Below, one piece after another: positions 43,145 to 52,039 of a DNA stretch of 64,000 bases (within the stretch, counting starts at the first letter, position 1; each line of letters starts with the position of its first letter). The notes under the pieces were generated by a model that did not search any database, had not been told where the DNA came from, and saw nothing but the letters and a program-made list of their open reading frames with translations. A program made the position numbers and the translations under genes. Source of the DNA: Sphingobium cupriresistens (GTDB lineage: Bacteria; Pseudomonadota; Alphaproteobacteria; Sphingomonadales; Sphingomonadaceae); contig NZ_SEOO01000015.1 of the NCBI RefSeq assembly GCF_004152865.1, positions 1-64,000 on the forward strand, in the 5' to 3' direction.

Positions 43145-44275
43145 TCAAACCTCGAGAGTGAAGACGCAGTTGTTCTGCATAGCGACGCCACCAGCGCCGT
43201 GGACGATCGCGCGGCGGGGGGCGCCGCCGCCGAACAGTTCCGGCTGGCTCAATTGCCGGCTGGCTTCCGCCAGTCGGACGAGGCCGGTCGCCATGATCGG
43301 ATCGGCCGGCAAAGCGCCGCCCGACCGGTTGATCGCGACCTTGCCGTCGCGCGCTGCCGACAGGCCCTTGCCCGCTTCCGCCAGGCCCAGCGCCTCGATC
43401 GCCAGCAATTCGCCGATCACCGACGATCCGCTGATTTCGGCAATGTCCGCATCCGCCGACGCCCAGCCGGCATTGCGGTAGGCCATGGCGGCGGCCGTGG
43501 CGGCGGCCGTGGCGGCGGACGACAGTCGGCCGGCCTCGCGCGCAGCGAGGCTGTGCGTGTCCATCGACGTGCCCATACCAGTGATGAAGGCGGGATTGCG
43601 GCTGACCCGCCGGGCAATATCTTCCCGCGCGATCAGCACGGCGACCGCGCCGTCTACGGGTCGGGCGAACATCAGTTCGGTGAGCGGGGCGGCGCCTTCC
43701 TCGGCGGCGAGCACCGCATCTGCGTCAGGCAGGTCGTCGATCGCCACCTTGCCCGACGTTGCGGCAGCGGCCCAGCGTTCGGCGACAAGGTCAGCCAGAT
43801 CGCGGCGCGAAAGCCCGCTTTCTGCCAGATAACGCTGCGCCAATATGCCGTTGGCGGCGCGCTGGCCGAAGCCGACGGGACGCTGGTAGAACGGCTCCAC
43901 CTGCGCGTTCCAATAGAGGTCGACATTGGATTCCGACGGCTTGCTATAGGCCACGATCAGACCGACCGAGGACGAGCCGGAGCGGATTTTGTTAACGCCG
44001 TAGAGCGCCGCCCAAAGACCGTCTTCCTCGACGCGCGCTTCTTCCTTGTGGTGCGCGCCGAGCGCGCCGAGAAAACCGCAGTTGGAAATGGACCGGCCAT
44101 CGAGCACGTCGCTGCCGGAATCGATGATGAAGTCCACATCATCGATCGTCAGGCCTGAACCCTTGAATACCGACGTGACCACCGAAGAGATCAGATCGAT
44201 ATGCTGGGCATTGTTCCAGGCAGGTCGAAATTCTGTCTGGGCGGTCGCCACGACCCCCACCTTGCTTAGCGCCAT
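43145..44275 (-). CDS. Second thiolase-like protein without catalytic residues
   Basis: A 376-residue thiolase-fold protein: SKVGVVATAQTEFRPAWNNA, DDVDFIIDSGSDVLDGRS, then EEARVEEDGLWAALYGVNKI at the place of the usual cysteine loop, with no Cys; ADPIMATGLVRLAEA replaces GHPxGATG, and VHGAGGVAMQN replaces the final CxGGG. All three catalytic positions are lost. It is the first gene of the reverse operon and precedes the other thiolase-like gene by 2 bases, suggesting a heteromeric complex with it and the DUF35 protein. The ATG at 44275 has TGAGGA suitably upstream. Confidence 0.85.
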   Translation of the reverse strand: MALSKVGVVATAQTEFRPAWNNAQHIDLISSVVTSVFKGSGLTIDDVDFIIDSGSDVLDGRSISNCGFLGALGAHHKEEARVEEDGLWAALYGVNKIRSGSSSVGLIVAYSKPSESNVDLYWNAQVEPFYQRPVGFGQRAANGILAQRYLAESGLSRRDLADLVAERWAAAATSGKVAIDDLPDADAVLAAEEGAAPLTELMFARPVDGAVAVLIAREDIARRVSRNPAFITGMGTSMDTHSLAAREAGRLSSAATAAATAAAMAYRNAGWASADADIAEISGSSVIGELLAIEALGLAEAGKGLSAARDGKVAINRSGGALPADPIMATGLVRLAEASRQLSQPELFGGGAPRRAIVHGAGGVAMQNNCVFTLEV

Positions 44276-44370
44276 CAGTGCATTCCTCATCCCAGCACCA
44301 TTCCCATGCTTGAAGCGGTGAACGGCGTTGTAGCCCTGGTTATGCCGCCCTCCATGCCCTAGTCAAGATA

Positions 44371-44389
44371 ATTCGACGATTAGTCGGAT
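44371..44389. promoter_or_regulatory. Palindromic operator, copy h
   Basis: ATTCGA (44371-44376), spacer CGATTAG, TCGGAT (44384-44389). One mismatch in the left arm. It is 96 bases upstream of the thiolase-like operon (reverse). Confidence 0.6.
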
Positions 44390-44473
44390 TTTAATGATGG
44401 GAATGAAAATGGCCTATTCCCCGGCGAAATTGGCGATTATGATGATGGAATAAGGAGATTGCTTTTTACTTTT

Positions 44474-44492
44474 ATCCGAAACATTATCGGGC
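44474..44492. promoter_or_regulatory. Palindromic operator, copy i
   Basis: ATCCGA (44474-44479), spacer AACATTA, TCGGGC (44487-44492). Perfect left arm. It lies 24 bases upstream of the amidohydrolase start, overlapping the expected promoter. Confidence 0.6.
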
Positions 44493-44515
44493 AAAGCAAA
44501 ATGGAGAGGTAGGAT

Positions 44516-45580
44516 ATGGGTTTGGACGTAACGGGCCGCTATCGCTATCCGGCGCCGAATCCGGCGTGGCTGGCCCACGCCCGCGAAGAGGCCATCGATC
44601 CCGACCTGCCGATCATCGACCCGCATCATCATCTGTGGGTGGAAGCGGGCATCCCCTATTTGCTCGACCAATTGCTGGCCGATCTGGGCGAAGGCCACCG
44701 GATCGATGCGACCGTCTTCGTCCAGGCCCATTATGCCTATCGCGCAGGCGGGCCGCGCCATCTGGCGCCGGTGGGCGAGACCGAAGCGGTCGCCGCCATC
44801 GCTGCGGAGGCGGCGCGACGCGGCGCGGCCACCGCGGTCGCCGCGGGCATCGTCGCCCATGCCGACCTGATGCTGGGCGATGCGGTGGAGGAGGTGCTGG
44901 CCGCCCATATGGACGCCGCCGACGGCCGACTGCGCGGCATCCGCCATTCGGTGTCCCGCGACGAACTCTTCCCCGACGGCATCGTGCTGCGCCCCTCTCC
45001 CGCAGGGATGCTGGCCGACCCGGCCTACCGCGCCGGACTCGCGCGGGTGCAGGCGGCGGGCCTCGTCTATGACGCGATGCTCTATCACCGGCAGATCCCC
45101 GAACTGATAGCGCTGGCGCGGGCCATGCCCGACCTGACCATCATCCTCGACCATATCGGCTGCATCATCGGCGTCGGCCCCTATGAAGGACGCGCGGACG
45201 AGAATTTCCAGCGCTGGTCGCAGGACATGGCCGATCTTGCCCGCTGCCCCAATGTTCGCGTCAAGATCGGCGGCTTCGGCATGATCATCTGCGGGGCGCG
45301 CTGGCATGAACGCGACGCGCCGCCATCTTCGATCGAACTGGCCGACGCATGGCGCCCCTATGTCGACCGCTGCATCGCCCTGTTCGGCGCGGACCGCTGC
45401 ATGTTCGAAAGCAATTTCCCCGTCGACAAGGCGATGTATTCCTACGCCACGCTCTGGAACGCCTTCAAGCGGCTGGCCGCCGGCGCCAGCGCCACGGAAA
45501 AGCACGCCCTGTTCGCCGGCACGGCGACCGCCGGCTATGGCCTGTCGCTGCCCGCTCTGGCCGATGCGCACAATGGCTAA
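44516..45580 (+). CDS. Amidohydrolase-2 family hydrolase (lactonase-like)
   Basis: A 354-residue metal-dependent TIM-barrel hydrolase of the PF04909 type: LPIIDPHHHLWVEAGIPYLL carries the first His pair, then TIILDHIGCIIGVGPYEG and CMFESNFPVDKAMYSYATLW with the late Asp. Members open lactones (fuconolactonase, pyrone-dicarboxylate lactonase) or decarboxylate. In this operon, followed by CoA ligase, hydrolase and thiolase genes, opening of a ring lactone to a hydroxy acid would make sense. Shine-Dalgarno GGAGAGGTAGG precedes the ATG. It overlaps the CoA ligase gene by 8 bases. Confidence 0.87.
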   Translation: MGLDVTGRYRYPAPNPAWLAHAREEAIDPDLPIIDPHHHLWVEAGIPYLLDQLLADLGEGHRIDATVFVQAHYAYRAGGPRHLAPVGETEAVAAIAAEAARRGAATAVAAGIVAHADLMLGDAVEEVLAAHMDAADGRLRGIRHSVSRDELFPDGIVLRPSPAGMLADPAYRAGLARVQAAGLVYDAMLYHRQIPELIALARAMPDLTIILDHIGCIIGVGPYEGRADENFQRWSQDMADLARCPNVRVKIGGFGMIICGARWHERDAPPSSIELADAWRPYVDRCIALFGADRCMFESNFPVDKAMYSYATLWNAFKRLAAGASATEKHALFAGTATAGYGLSLPALADAHNG

Positions 45581-47099
45581 TCGCGCCACCCGCCTCTTTC
45601 GCCTCGCGGCCGAGTCGCCCGACCGGACGGCACTGGTGTTCGAGGGCGCGACGCACAGCTTCGCCAGGCTGGCGCAAGGTGTGCAGGCGATGGCCGGCGG
45701 CCTTGCCGCGCTGGGTATTGGCCATGGCGACCATGTCGGGCTACTGCTGCGCGCCTCGCCCGACTTCATTCTGGCTCAACAGGCGCTATTCGCGCTCGGC
45801 GCGGTGGTGACTCCCATCAACATCCTCTATCGCGCGGGCGAGGTGCGCCACGCCGTAACTTGCTGCGCGCTCGGCCATATCGTCACCACCCGCGACCTCG
45901 CCGATGCGCTGGACGCCGACATGGATTGCCCGCTGATCCTGCTGGACGCGCCGGGGGACCACGCGAACCGCCGGTCGCTACCGCGCGCGATCGAGCAGGC
46001 CACACCCCTTCCTGCGCCCGTTCCGCTCCAGCCGGAGGAGATGGCCATGCTCCTTCTCACCAGCGCCACCACGGGCAAGGCGAAAGGCGTCATGCTGTCC
46101 GCCGCCAATCTCGCCGCCAATTATGACAGCACGCCGGGCTGGCTGGGCCTGGACGGAGACAGCGTCATCCTGTGCGCCTTGCCGCTCTACAACACGTTCG
46201 GCCTTAACCAGTGCATCAACGCAATGCTGGTGACCGGCTGCACGCTGGTCCTGCACGCGCGCTTCGACGCGACCGCCTGCATCGACGCCATCGCGGCGCA
46301 CCGCTGCACCTTCCTGCCCGCCGTGCCGACGATGCTGCAGAAAATCCTCGATCATCCCTCCGCCAACCGTGATTCGCTCGGTTCGCTCCGCACGATCATG
46401 ACTGGCGGCGCGCCGGTGCCGTCCGCCCTGCTGCAACGGCTGCTGGCAGTCGCGCCGGACGCTCGACTGCTCACCGGCTATGGCCTCACCGAAGCGACCG
46501 CGCTCGTCACCCTGACTGAGGTCCGGCTCGGCGCCGACGGCGCGATGGAGCGGGAACGCACCATCGGCCGCGTGCTGGACGGCATGGATCTGGTCATCAT
46601 GGACGATGGCGGCGCCCCTTGCCCAACCGGCGTCAACGGCGAAATCGTCGTGCGCGGGCCGAACCTGATGGCGGGCTATTATCGGGCGCCGATCGACAGC
46701 GCGATGGCGCTGCGCGACGGATGGCTGCGAACCGGCGACATCGGCCATCTCGACGCGGACGGCTACGCCTTTATCGTGGATCGCAAGAAGGACGTCATCA
46801 TTCGCGGCGGCCAGAATATCTACCCCGCCGACATAGAGGAGATACTCTATCAGGTGCCCGGCGTCGCGGAAGCGGCGGTGATCGCGCGCGAGGACGCGAT
46901 GCTGGGCGAAGTCCCGGTCGCCTTTGTCGCGTTTCAGCCCGGCCGCCACCCGACGCCCGATCAAATGCTCGCCCATTGCCGCACCCACCTGGCCGCCTAC
47001 AAGGTGCCCGTCACGGTCACCGTTCTGGACGAACTGCCCAAGGGGCCGACGGGCAAGATACTGCGCCGCGCGCTGCGACCCCAGCCGGTCGCGGGCTGA
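45573..47099 (+). CDS. AMP-dependent acyl-CoA synthetase (CoA ligase)
   Basis: A 508-residue ANL-superfamily ligase: LLLTSATTGKAKGVMLSAAN (P-loop-like A3 motif, about residues 158-177), TGYGLTEATALVTLTE (A5), DGWLRTGDIGHLDADGYAFI (A8), DRKKDVIIRGGQNIYPADIE and the catalytic lysine in LPKGPTGKILRR near the C-terminus. It makes an acyl-CoA from the free acid, ATP and CoA, the entry step into the beta-oxidation genes of the region. ATGGCTAA overlap with the amidohydrolase implies coupling. The acid is unknown. Confidence 0.93.
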   Translation: MANRATRLFRLAAESPDRTALVFEGATHSFARLAQGVQAMAGGLAALGIGHGDHVGLLLRASPDFILAQQALFALGAVVTPINILYRAGEVRHAVTCCALGHIVTTRDLADALDADMDCPLILLDAPGDHANRRSLPRAIEQATPLPAPVPLQPEEMAMLLLTSATTGKAKGVMLSAANLAANYDSTPGWLGLDGDSVILCALPLYNTFGLNQCINAMLVTGCTLVLHARFDATACIDAIAAHRCTFLPAVPTMLQKILDHPSANRDSLGSLRTIMTGGAPVPSALLQRLLAVAPDARLLTGYGLTEATALVTLTEVRLGADGAMERERTIGRVLDGMDLVIMDDGGAPCPTGVNGEIVVRGPNLMAGYYRAPIDSAMALRDGWLRTGDIGHLDADGYAFIVDRKKDVIIRGGQNIYPADIEEILYQVPGVAEAAVIAREDAMLGEVPVAFVAFQPGRHPTPDQMLAHCRTHLAAYKVPVTVTVLDELPKGPTGKILRRALRPQPVAG

Positions 47100-47102
47100 C
47101 CC

Positions 47103-47975
47103 ATGATCGCGCCCCGTTCCGCCTTCGTCGATATCCGCGGATCGCGCCGCCATGTCCTGACATGGGGCGATCCGGCGGCGGCTCCGGTGCTCATGGTGCA
47201 TGGCCTGCTGGACCACGCATATAATTGGGACTGGATCGCCAGCGCCTTGACCGACCGCCATCATGTCGTCGCCATCGACCTGCGCGGCCATGGCGACAGC
47301 GACTGGACCGGGCGCGGCTCCTACGCCCTGTCCAACCATGTGATCGACCTGGCCGACTGCGTCCATGCGCTTGGCCTCGATCGTCTCCATCTCGTCGGCC
47401 ATTCGATGGGCGGCCACATCGCCCTGCGCTTCGCGGCCACCTTCCCCGAACACGTACGATCGCTCTGCAGCATCGAGGGCGTCGAATTGCCGATCATCCG
47501 CGATCAGGCGAAAGCGCCCAAACCCTACCCCGTCCGCCTGCGCGAATGGATCGATGGCCAGCGCCGCGACCGGCGACGCACGCCCCGCATCTATGCCGAT
47601 GTCGCAGAGGCGGCGGCGCGCATGGCGGCGCATAATCCGGGTGTGGACGCAGAAACCATCGCCCATCTCGCCCGACATGGCGTCACCCGGACCGTCGAAG
47701 GCGGCTGGCGCTGGAAATATGACGACGCCTGCCGCAATCGCGCGCCCGAAGACGCCCATGGCGTCGATCTGGACGAGATATTGGCGGCCATCGCCTGCCC
47801 CACCTTGCTGGCCTATGGCGGGGACAGTTGGATTCCCGAACCCTCGGCCGACCGGCTCGCCCGCATCGCCGATCACCGGCTGATCCGCTTCCCCGGCGCC
47901 AGTCACTGGCTGCACCATCAATCGCGCGCCGCCTTCCTGACCGCGCTCACCGATTTCTTCGAAACCATCCGCTGA
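47103..47975 (+). CDS. Alpha/beta hydrolase
   Basis: A 290-residue alpha/beta hydrolase: VLMVHGLLDHAYNWDWIASA (oxyanion HG), VVAIDLRGHGDSDWTGRG, nucleophile elbow LVGHSMGGHIALRFAATFPE, acid in LLAYGGDSWIPEP and His in PGASHWLHHQ. The family includes C-C hydrolases, esterases and lactonases. It lies 3 bases after the CoA ligase gene and 7 before the thiolase gene. It could act on the same ring-opened intermediates as the amidohydrolase. Confidence 0.9.
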   Translation: MIAPRSAFVDIRGSRRHVLTWGDPAAAPVLMVHGLLDHAYNWDWIASALTDRHHVVAIDLRGHGDSDWTGRGSYALSNHVIDLADCVHALGLDRLHLVGHSMGGHIALRFAATFPEHVRSLCSIEGVELPIIRDQAKAPKPYPVRLREWIDGQRRDRRRTPRIYADVAEAAARMAAHNPGVDAETIAHLARHGVTRTVEGGWRWKYDDACRNRAPEDAHGVDLDEILAAIACPTLLAYGGDSWIPEPSADRLARIADHRLIRFPGASHWLHHQSRAAFLTALTDFFETIR

Positions 47976-47982
47976 AAAGAGA

Positions 47983-49191
47983 ATGTCCATGCGCGAAGCT
48001 GCCATCGTCTCCACCGCCCGCACGCCCATCGCCAAGGCGGCGCGCGGCGCTTTCAACGATACCGACGCCCCGGCGCTGGCCGGTCATGCGGTCAACGCCG
48101 CCATCGCCCGCGCGGGCATCGACCCCGCCCGGATCGACGACGTCATCTTCGGCGCGGGCTCGCAATGGGGCGATCAGGGCTTCAACATCGGCCGCACCAC
48201 CGTGTTCGCCGCCGGCCTGCCGGATTCGATCCCCGGCGCGTCGGTCGATCGCAAATGCGCCGGCGGCCTCACCGCGCTCGCCTTCGCCGCACGCGGCATC
48301 ATCGCGGGCGACATGGATGTCGCGGTCGCTGGCGGCGTCGAATCGATCACCCACACGCGCGACTATGCGCCCACCCATCGCGCCCGCCCGGCGGCCGTGC
48401 TGGACCACAAGCCGCACGCCTATATGGCGATGATCGAAACGGCGGAGATCGTCGCCGAACGCTACGGCATCAGCCGCCAGGCGCAGGACGAGATCGCCGC
48501 CATCAGCCATCAGCGCGCCGCCGCCGCCGTTGCGGCCGGGCGCTTCACGGAAGAGATCGCGCCGATCACCGTCACCAAGAATATCGTCGAGAAAGACGGC
48601 AGCATGTCGGGCACCGAAACGCTGACGCTGTCGGTGGACGAAGGCATCCGCGCCGACACCACGGCGGAAGGGCTGGCCCGGCTGAAGCCGGTCTGGCGCG
48701 ACGGCCAGATCGTGAAGGAAGGCAGGTTCGTGACCGCGGGCAACGCCAGCCAGCTGTCCGACGGCGCCTCCGCCCAGATCGTGATGGACCATGCGACGGC
48801 CAAGGCGGAGGGACGCGAGATTCTCGGCCTCTATCGCGGCTTCCAGTCGGCCGGTTGCCCCCCGGAGGAGATGGGCATCGGCCCGATCTTCGCCATACCC
48901 AAGTTGCTGGATCGCGCCTGCCTCAAGGTCGAGGATATCGGCCTGTGGGAAATCAACGAGGCTTTCGCCAGCCAATATCTCTATTGCCGCGATTTCCTGG
49001 GCATCGATCCAGAAAAGATCAACGTCAATGGCGGCGGCATCGCGCTCGGCCATCCCTTCGGCATGACCGGCAGCCGCATCGCGGGCCATGCCCTGATCGA
49101 GGCGCGGCGGCGCGGCGTGCGTTGGGCGATCGTGTCCATGTGCGTGGCCGGCGGCATGGGGTCCGCCGGCCTGTTCGAAATTCCGGGCTGA
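47983..49191 (+). CDS. Thiolase (acetyl-CoA acyltransferase)
   Basis: A 402-residue thiolase with all catalytic residues: Cys92 in SVDRKCAGGLTALAFA, NEAFASQYLYCRD, His357 in GGGIALGHPFGMTGSR and Cys387 in SMCVAGGMGSAGLFE. It cleaves 3-oxoacyl-CoA with CoA, the last step of beta-oxidation. It is the complete counterpart to the two cysteine-less thiolase-like proteins in the divergent operon. It ends the forward operon starting at 44516. The start could be MSMREA at 47983 or the second ATG (47989). Confidence 0.95.
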   Translation: MSMREAAIVSTARTPIAKAARGAFNDTDAPALAGHAVNAAIARAGIDPARIDDVIFGAGSQWGDQGFNIGRTTVFAAGLPDSIPGASVDRKCAGGLTALAFAARGIIAGDMDVAVAGGVESITHTRDYAPTHRARPAAVLDHKPHAYMAMIETAEIVAERYGISRQAQDEIAAISHQRAAAAVAAGRFTEEIAPITVTKNIVEKDGSMSGTETLTLSVDEGIRADTTAEGLARLKPVWRDGQIVKEGRFVTAGNASQLSDGASAQIVMDHATAKAEGREILGLYRGFQSAGCPPEEMGIGPIFAIPKLLDRACLKVEDIGLWEINEAFASQYLYCRDFLGIDPEKINVNGGGIALGHPFGMTGSRIAGHALIEARRRGVRWAIVSMCVAGGMGSAGLFEIPG

Positions 49192-49495
49192 GGCGGCCCA
49201 TGAACGAGCAGCGCTGCGATGCGAATGTCGTCAACGCCATCGTCCCTCTTGAGCGGGATCGAATCGGATCAAATTCCCGCTGTCCTACAGCCTCTCCCTT
49301 ATGCAATGAAGCCAACGCGGCTTCTTTGACATCGTCAGCCTCGACACTGCGCCTCGCGTCAGGACGATTCCCAACGTCCTTCTCGTAACGCCAAAGGCTG
49401 CGGCGGCTGTCAAAGGCGACATAAGGTGACATAGTCCGGTGCCATTTGCGGCGACTTTGTCACTTTACGCGCTTTGCCTCGCCAACATGCAGGCT
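49192..49495. other. Intergenic region between convergent operons, no gene recognised
   Basis: About 300 bases between the convergent thiolase (forward) and alcohol dehydrogenase (reverse) genes. Translations on both strands give no recognisable domain; I see no clear terminator hairpin with a T-run. It marks the boundary between the palindrome-controlled block and the second reverse block. Confidence 0.45.
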
Positions 49496-50590
49496 TTAGA
49501 AGGATGTGATGACGCTGCGCGCGATCGCGCCGCCCTTCAATTCCTTATAGGCGTCGTTGATGTCGGCCAGGTTAATCTCGCGCGAAATCAGGTCGTCCAG
49601 ATTGAGCTTACCCTCCAGATATAGTTGGGCATACATCGGTATGTCATGCTTGATGTTGGACGACCCCATATAGACGCCGCGCAGGTCGACCTGATTGGTC
49701 AGCAGGTCGATCGTGACATTGACGTCGATCGTATTGGCAGGCGAATGCACCCCGATCAGATAGGCGCCGCCGCCCTTGCGGACCATCTTGATCGCCTGTT
49801 CCGACGTCGCCTTGATGCCCACCACCTCGAATGCGTGGTCGACGCCGCCCTCGATCAACGCTTGCACCGCGGCCACGCTGTCGCCTGCGGATGCATCGAT
49901 GAAGTCGGTCGCGCCGAACTTGCGCGCCAGCTCTTCCTTCTTCGGCTGCATGTCGATCGCGACGATCCGCGCCGCGCCCGCCAGTTGCGCGCCGGAAATC
50001 ACGTTCAGCCCGACCCCGCCGATGCCGATCACCGCGACCGTATCGCCCGGCCGGACCGACGCCGTATTGATCGCCGCGCCGGCGCCGGTGATCGTCCCGC
50101 AACCCAGCAGCGATGCCTGGGCGAAGGGCAGTTCCTTGGGCACCTTGGCAAGCTGGTTTTCATGCACCAGCGCGCGTTCCGCAAAGGCGCCCGTGCCGAA
50201 CACCTGCGCGACCCCCTCGCCATTGCGGGTCAGGCGATGCGCATGGTCGGGATCGTCGCGCAGCGTCTCTTCCGGATGGGTGCATTGATAGGTCCGCCCA
50301 CCGATGCAGGCGCGGCAATGACCACAAAACTGGATCAGCGATCCCACCACATGATCGCCGACCACGAACTCGCGCACTTCCGGGCCGATCGCCAGGACGA
50401 CGCCCGCCAGCTCATGTCCCAGAACAGCCGGCAAGGGTACGCCGAAGTCCTGCTCGGCGAAATGCAGGTCGGAATGGCACAGCCCCGACGCCTTCACCTC
50501 CACCAGCACCTCGCGGCCGCGCGGCGCATCGATGTCGATCTCCTCGATCTGGAATGAGCCGTCGAGGCTATTGAGAATGGCGGCCTTCAT
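49496..50590 (-). CDS. Zinc-dependent alcohol dehydrogenase (MDR family, class III-like)
   Basis: A 364-residue medium-chain dehydrogenase: ASGLCHSDLHF with the catalytic-zinc Cys, LGHELAGVVLAIG with His and Glu, structural-zinc cysteines in FCGHCRACIGGRTYQC, and the NAD loop VAVIGIGGVGLNVISGAQLA followed by VAIDM. It oxidises a primary or secondary alcohol. The ATG at 50590 follows GGAG; the open frame extends four codons upstream. It is the last gene of the long reverse block starting at 59774 and follows the MmgE/PrpD gene after 33 bases. Confidence 0.93.
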   Translation of the reverse strand: MKAAILNSLDGSFQIEEIDIDAPRGREVLVEVKASGLCHSDLHFAEQDFGVPLPAVLGHELAGVVLAIGPEVREFVVGDHVVGSLIQFCGHCRACIGGRTYQCTHPEETLRDDPDHAHRLTRNGEGVAQVFGTGAFAERALVHENQLAKVPKELPFAQASLLGCGTITGAGAAINTASVRPGDTVAVIGIGGVGLNVISGAQLAGAARIVAIDMQPKKEELARKFGATDFIDASAGDSVAAVQALIEGGVDHAFEVVGIKATSEQAIKMVRKGGGAYLIGVHSPANTIDVNVTIDLLTNQVDLRGVYMGSSNIKHDIPMYAQLYLEGKLNLDDLISREINLADINDAYKELKGGAIARSVITSF

Positions 50591-50623
50591 GATGTTCTCC
50601 AATGTTGCGAAAAGGTCGGAATG

Positions 50624-52039
50624 TCAGGCGGTCATCAAGGTCAGGACGTCGCGCATATCCTCCACCTCTTCCATGGCGCGGCAAAGCGCGACCAGCCGGT
50701 CGAGCTTCGCCTGCGGCAGCGCGACGGCGGCGAAGGGCGCGCACCGACCCAGCTTGTCGGCCAAATCGTCCCAGTCCATGGGATTGCGGCTATGGCCCTT
50801 CACATAGGGGGTGACATGGGTGAAACGGCGGCCGTCCGTCAGCACGATCGTGACGGAAAAGCCCTCAAACTGATCGACATGGGCGGGGTCGGCGATGATG
50901 TGGACGCGCTGCATCAATGCGCGCCGCTCCTCGTCCATGATCCGGTCGACATGCAGATCCTGCAGGAAAAAGCCGCCGGTGATCGCCGCCGTCGCGATCG
51001 TATAGGGCGCGCTGAACATCGCTTCGGGAACGCTGCGCGGGTTCCATTTCGCCGCCGCTGGCTCGAATGTCATGCGCGCGCTGTTGCTGCCGACGCAGTC
51101 GATCCGCTCGATGTCGCGCCAGTCCAGCCCCTCGCCCTGCATGATGGCGACCGTGCTGGCGATGAAGCTGTGGGTGAATTTGCACGCGGAATAGGGCTTC
51201 ATCGACAGCCCTTCGGCCAGCTGCCAGCGGGTGCCCAGACCGTCGGTCAGCAATTCGGGCCGCACGTCGTCCCAGGCGACATGCCGCAATATGCCGCTCG
51301 GCACGCCCTGAAATATGCCGCGCGGCGCCGTCACGCCACGCCGCGTCAACAGCGCGGCCTTGACCGCCGTATCGCCGGCGAAGCTGTGCTGGACGCGAGC
51401 CATCTGCGTGCCTTCGGAATATTTATTATATTCCGACATGCCATGAACGGTATAGGCCATGCCCATCGCGTTCCATGTCTCGTCGGCGTTCAGACCCAGG
51501 ATGCGCGCGACCGATGCGGCGGCGCATAGCGGCCCGTTCCATTCGCCCGGCATACCCCAGGTCGTATGATAGCGGACAAGGTTCAGCGCCGCGCTGGCGC
51601 GCACGCCCACTTCCGCGCCGGTGATATAAGCGGTCAGAAAATCCCGGCCGCTGACCGGCCCGTCCGCGATCCCCAGCACGGACAGCATGGCCGGCACATT
51701 CCATTCGGTGACATGACCGCCCGTCTCATGCACGTCGCCCATGTCGATGGCGCGGGCCATCACCCCGTTGGCGAACGCCGCCATCGGTGCTGGCGCCCTA
51801 TGCCCATGGACCAGCACGGTCGCCTGCGGCGCCCCGCCCCATTCCGCCACCTGATCGGCGATGGCGGGGCTGACCTCCCAGCCCGAACCCGCGATCGTCA
51901 CCGCCAGCGTGTCCAGGATTGCCCGCTTGGCGAGATCGATCACGCCAGCCGGCAAGTCGGCGTAGCGCGTATCCGCGACCATCTGCGCCAGCGCGCCGGC
52001 GGGATCATGCTCTGGCAGGACGGGGTTTTCGTGCTTCAT
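50624..52039 (-). CDS. MmgE/PrpD family protein
   Basis: A 471-residue protein of the 2-methylcitrate/aconitate-decarboxylase fold family: VIDLAKRAILDTLAVTIAGS, ANGVMARAIDMGDVHETGGH, FLTAYITGAEVGVRASAALN, YHTTWGMPGEWNGPLCAAAS and KPYSACKFTHSFIASTVAIM. Characterised members dehydrate 2-methylcitrate, decarboxylate cis-aconitate or epimerise iminodisuccinate. The usual prp partners are absent, so a pathway-specific dehydratase or isomerase is more likely. It overlaps the preceding small helical protein gene by 4 bases, so joins the duplicated kinase cassette. Confidence 0.88.
   Translation of the reverse strand: MKHENPVLPEHDPAGALAQMVADTRYADLPAGVIDLAKRAILDTLAVTIAGSGWEVSPAIADQVAEWGGAPQATVLVHGHRAPAPMAAFANGVMARAIDMGDVHETGGHVTEWNVPAMLSVLGIADGPVSGRDFLTAYITGAEVGVRASAALNLVRYHTTWGMPGEWNGPLCAAASVARILGLNADETWNAMGMAYTVHGMSEYNKYSEGTQMARVQHSFAGDTAVKAALLTRRGVTAPRGIFQGVPSGILRHVAWDDVRPELLTDGLGTRWQLAEGLSMKPYSACKFTHSFIASTVAIMQGEGLDWRDIERIDCVGSNSARMTFEPAAAKWNPRSVPEAMFSAPYTIATAAITGGFFLQDLHVDRIMDEERRALMQRVHIIADPAHVDQFEGFSVTIVLTDGRRFTHVTPYVKGHSRNPMDWDDLADKLGRCAPFAAVALPQAKLDRLVALCRAMEEVEDMRDVLTLMTA

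Noticed and set aside
45978..48056. 692-codon reverse open frame
   Set aside because: It is antisense to the CoA ligase and hydrolase genes, which have clear motifs; its own translation has no homology.
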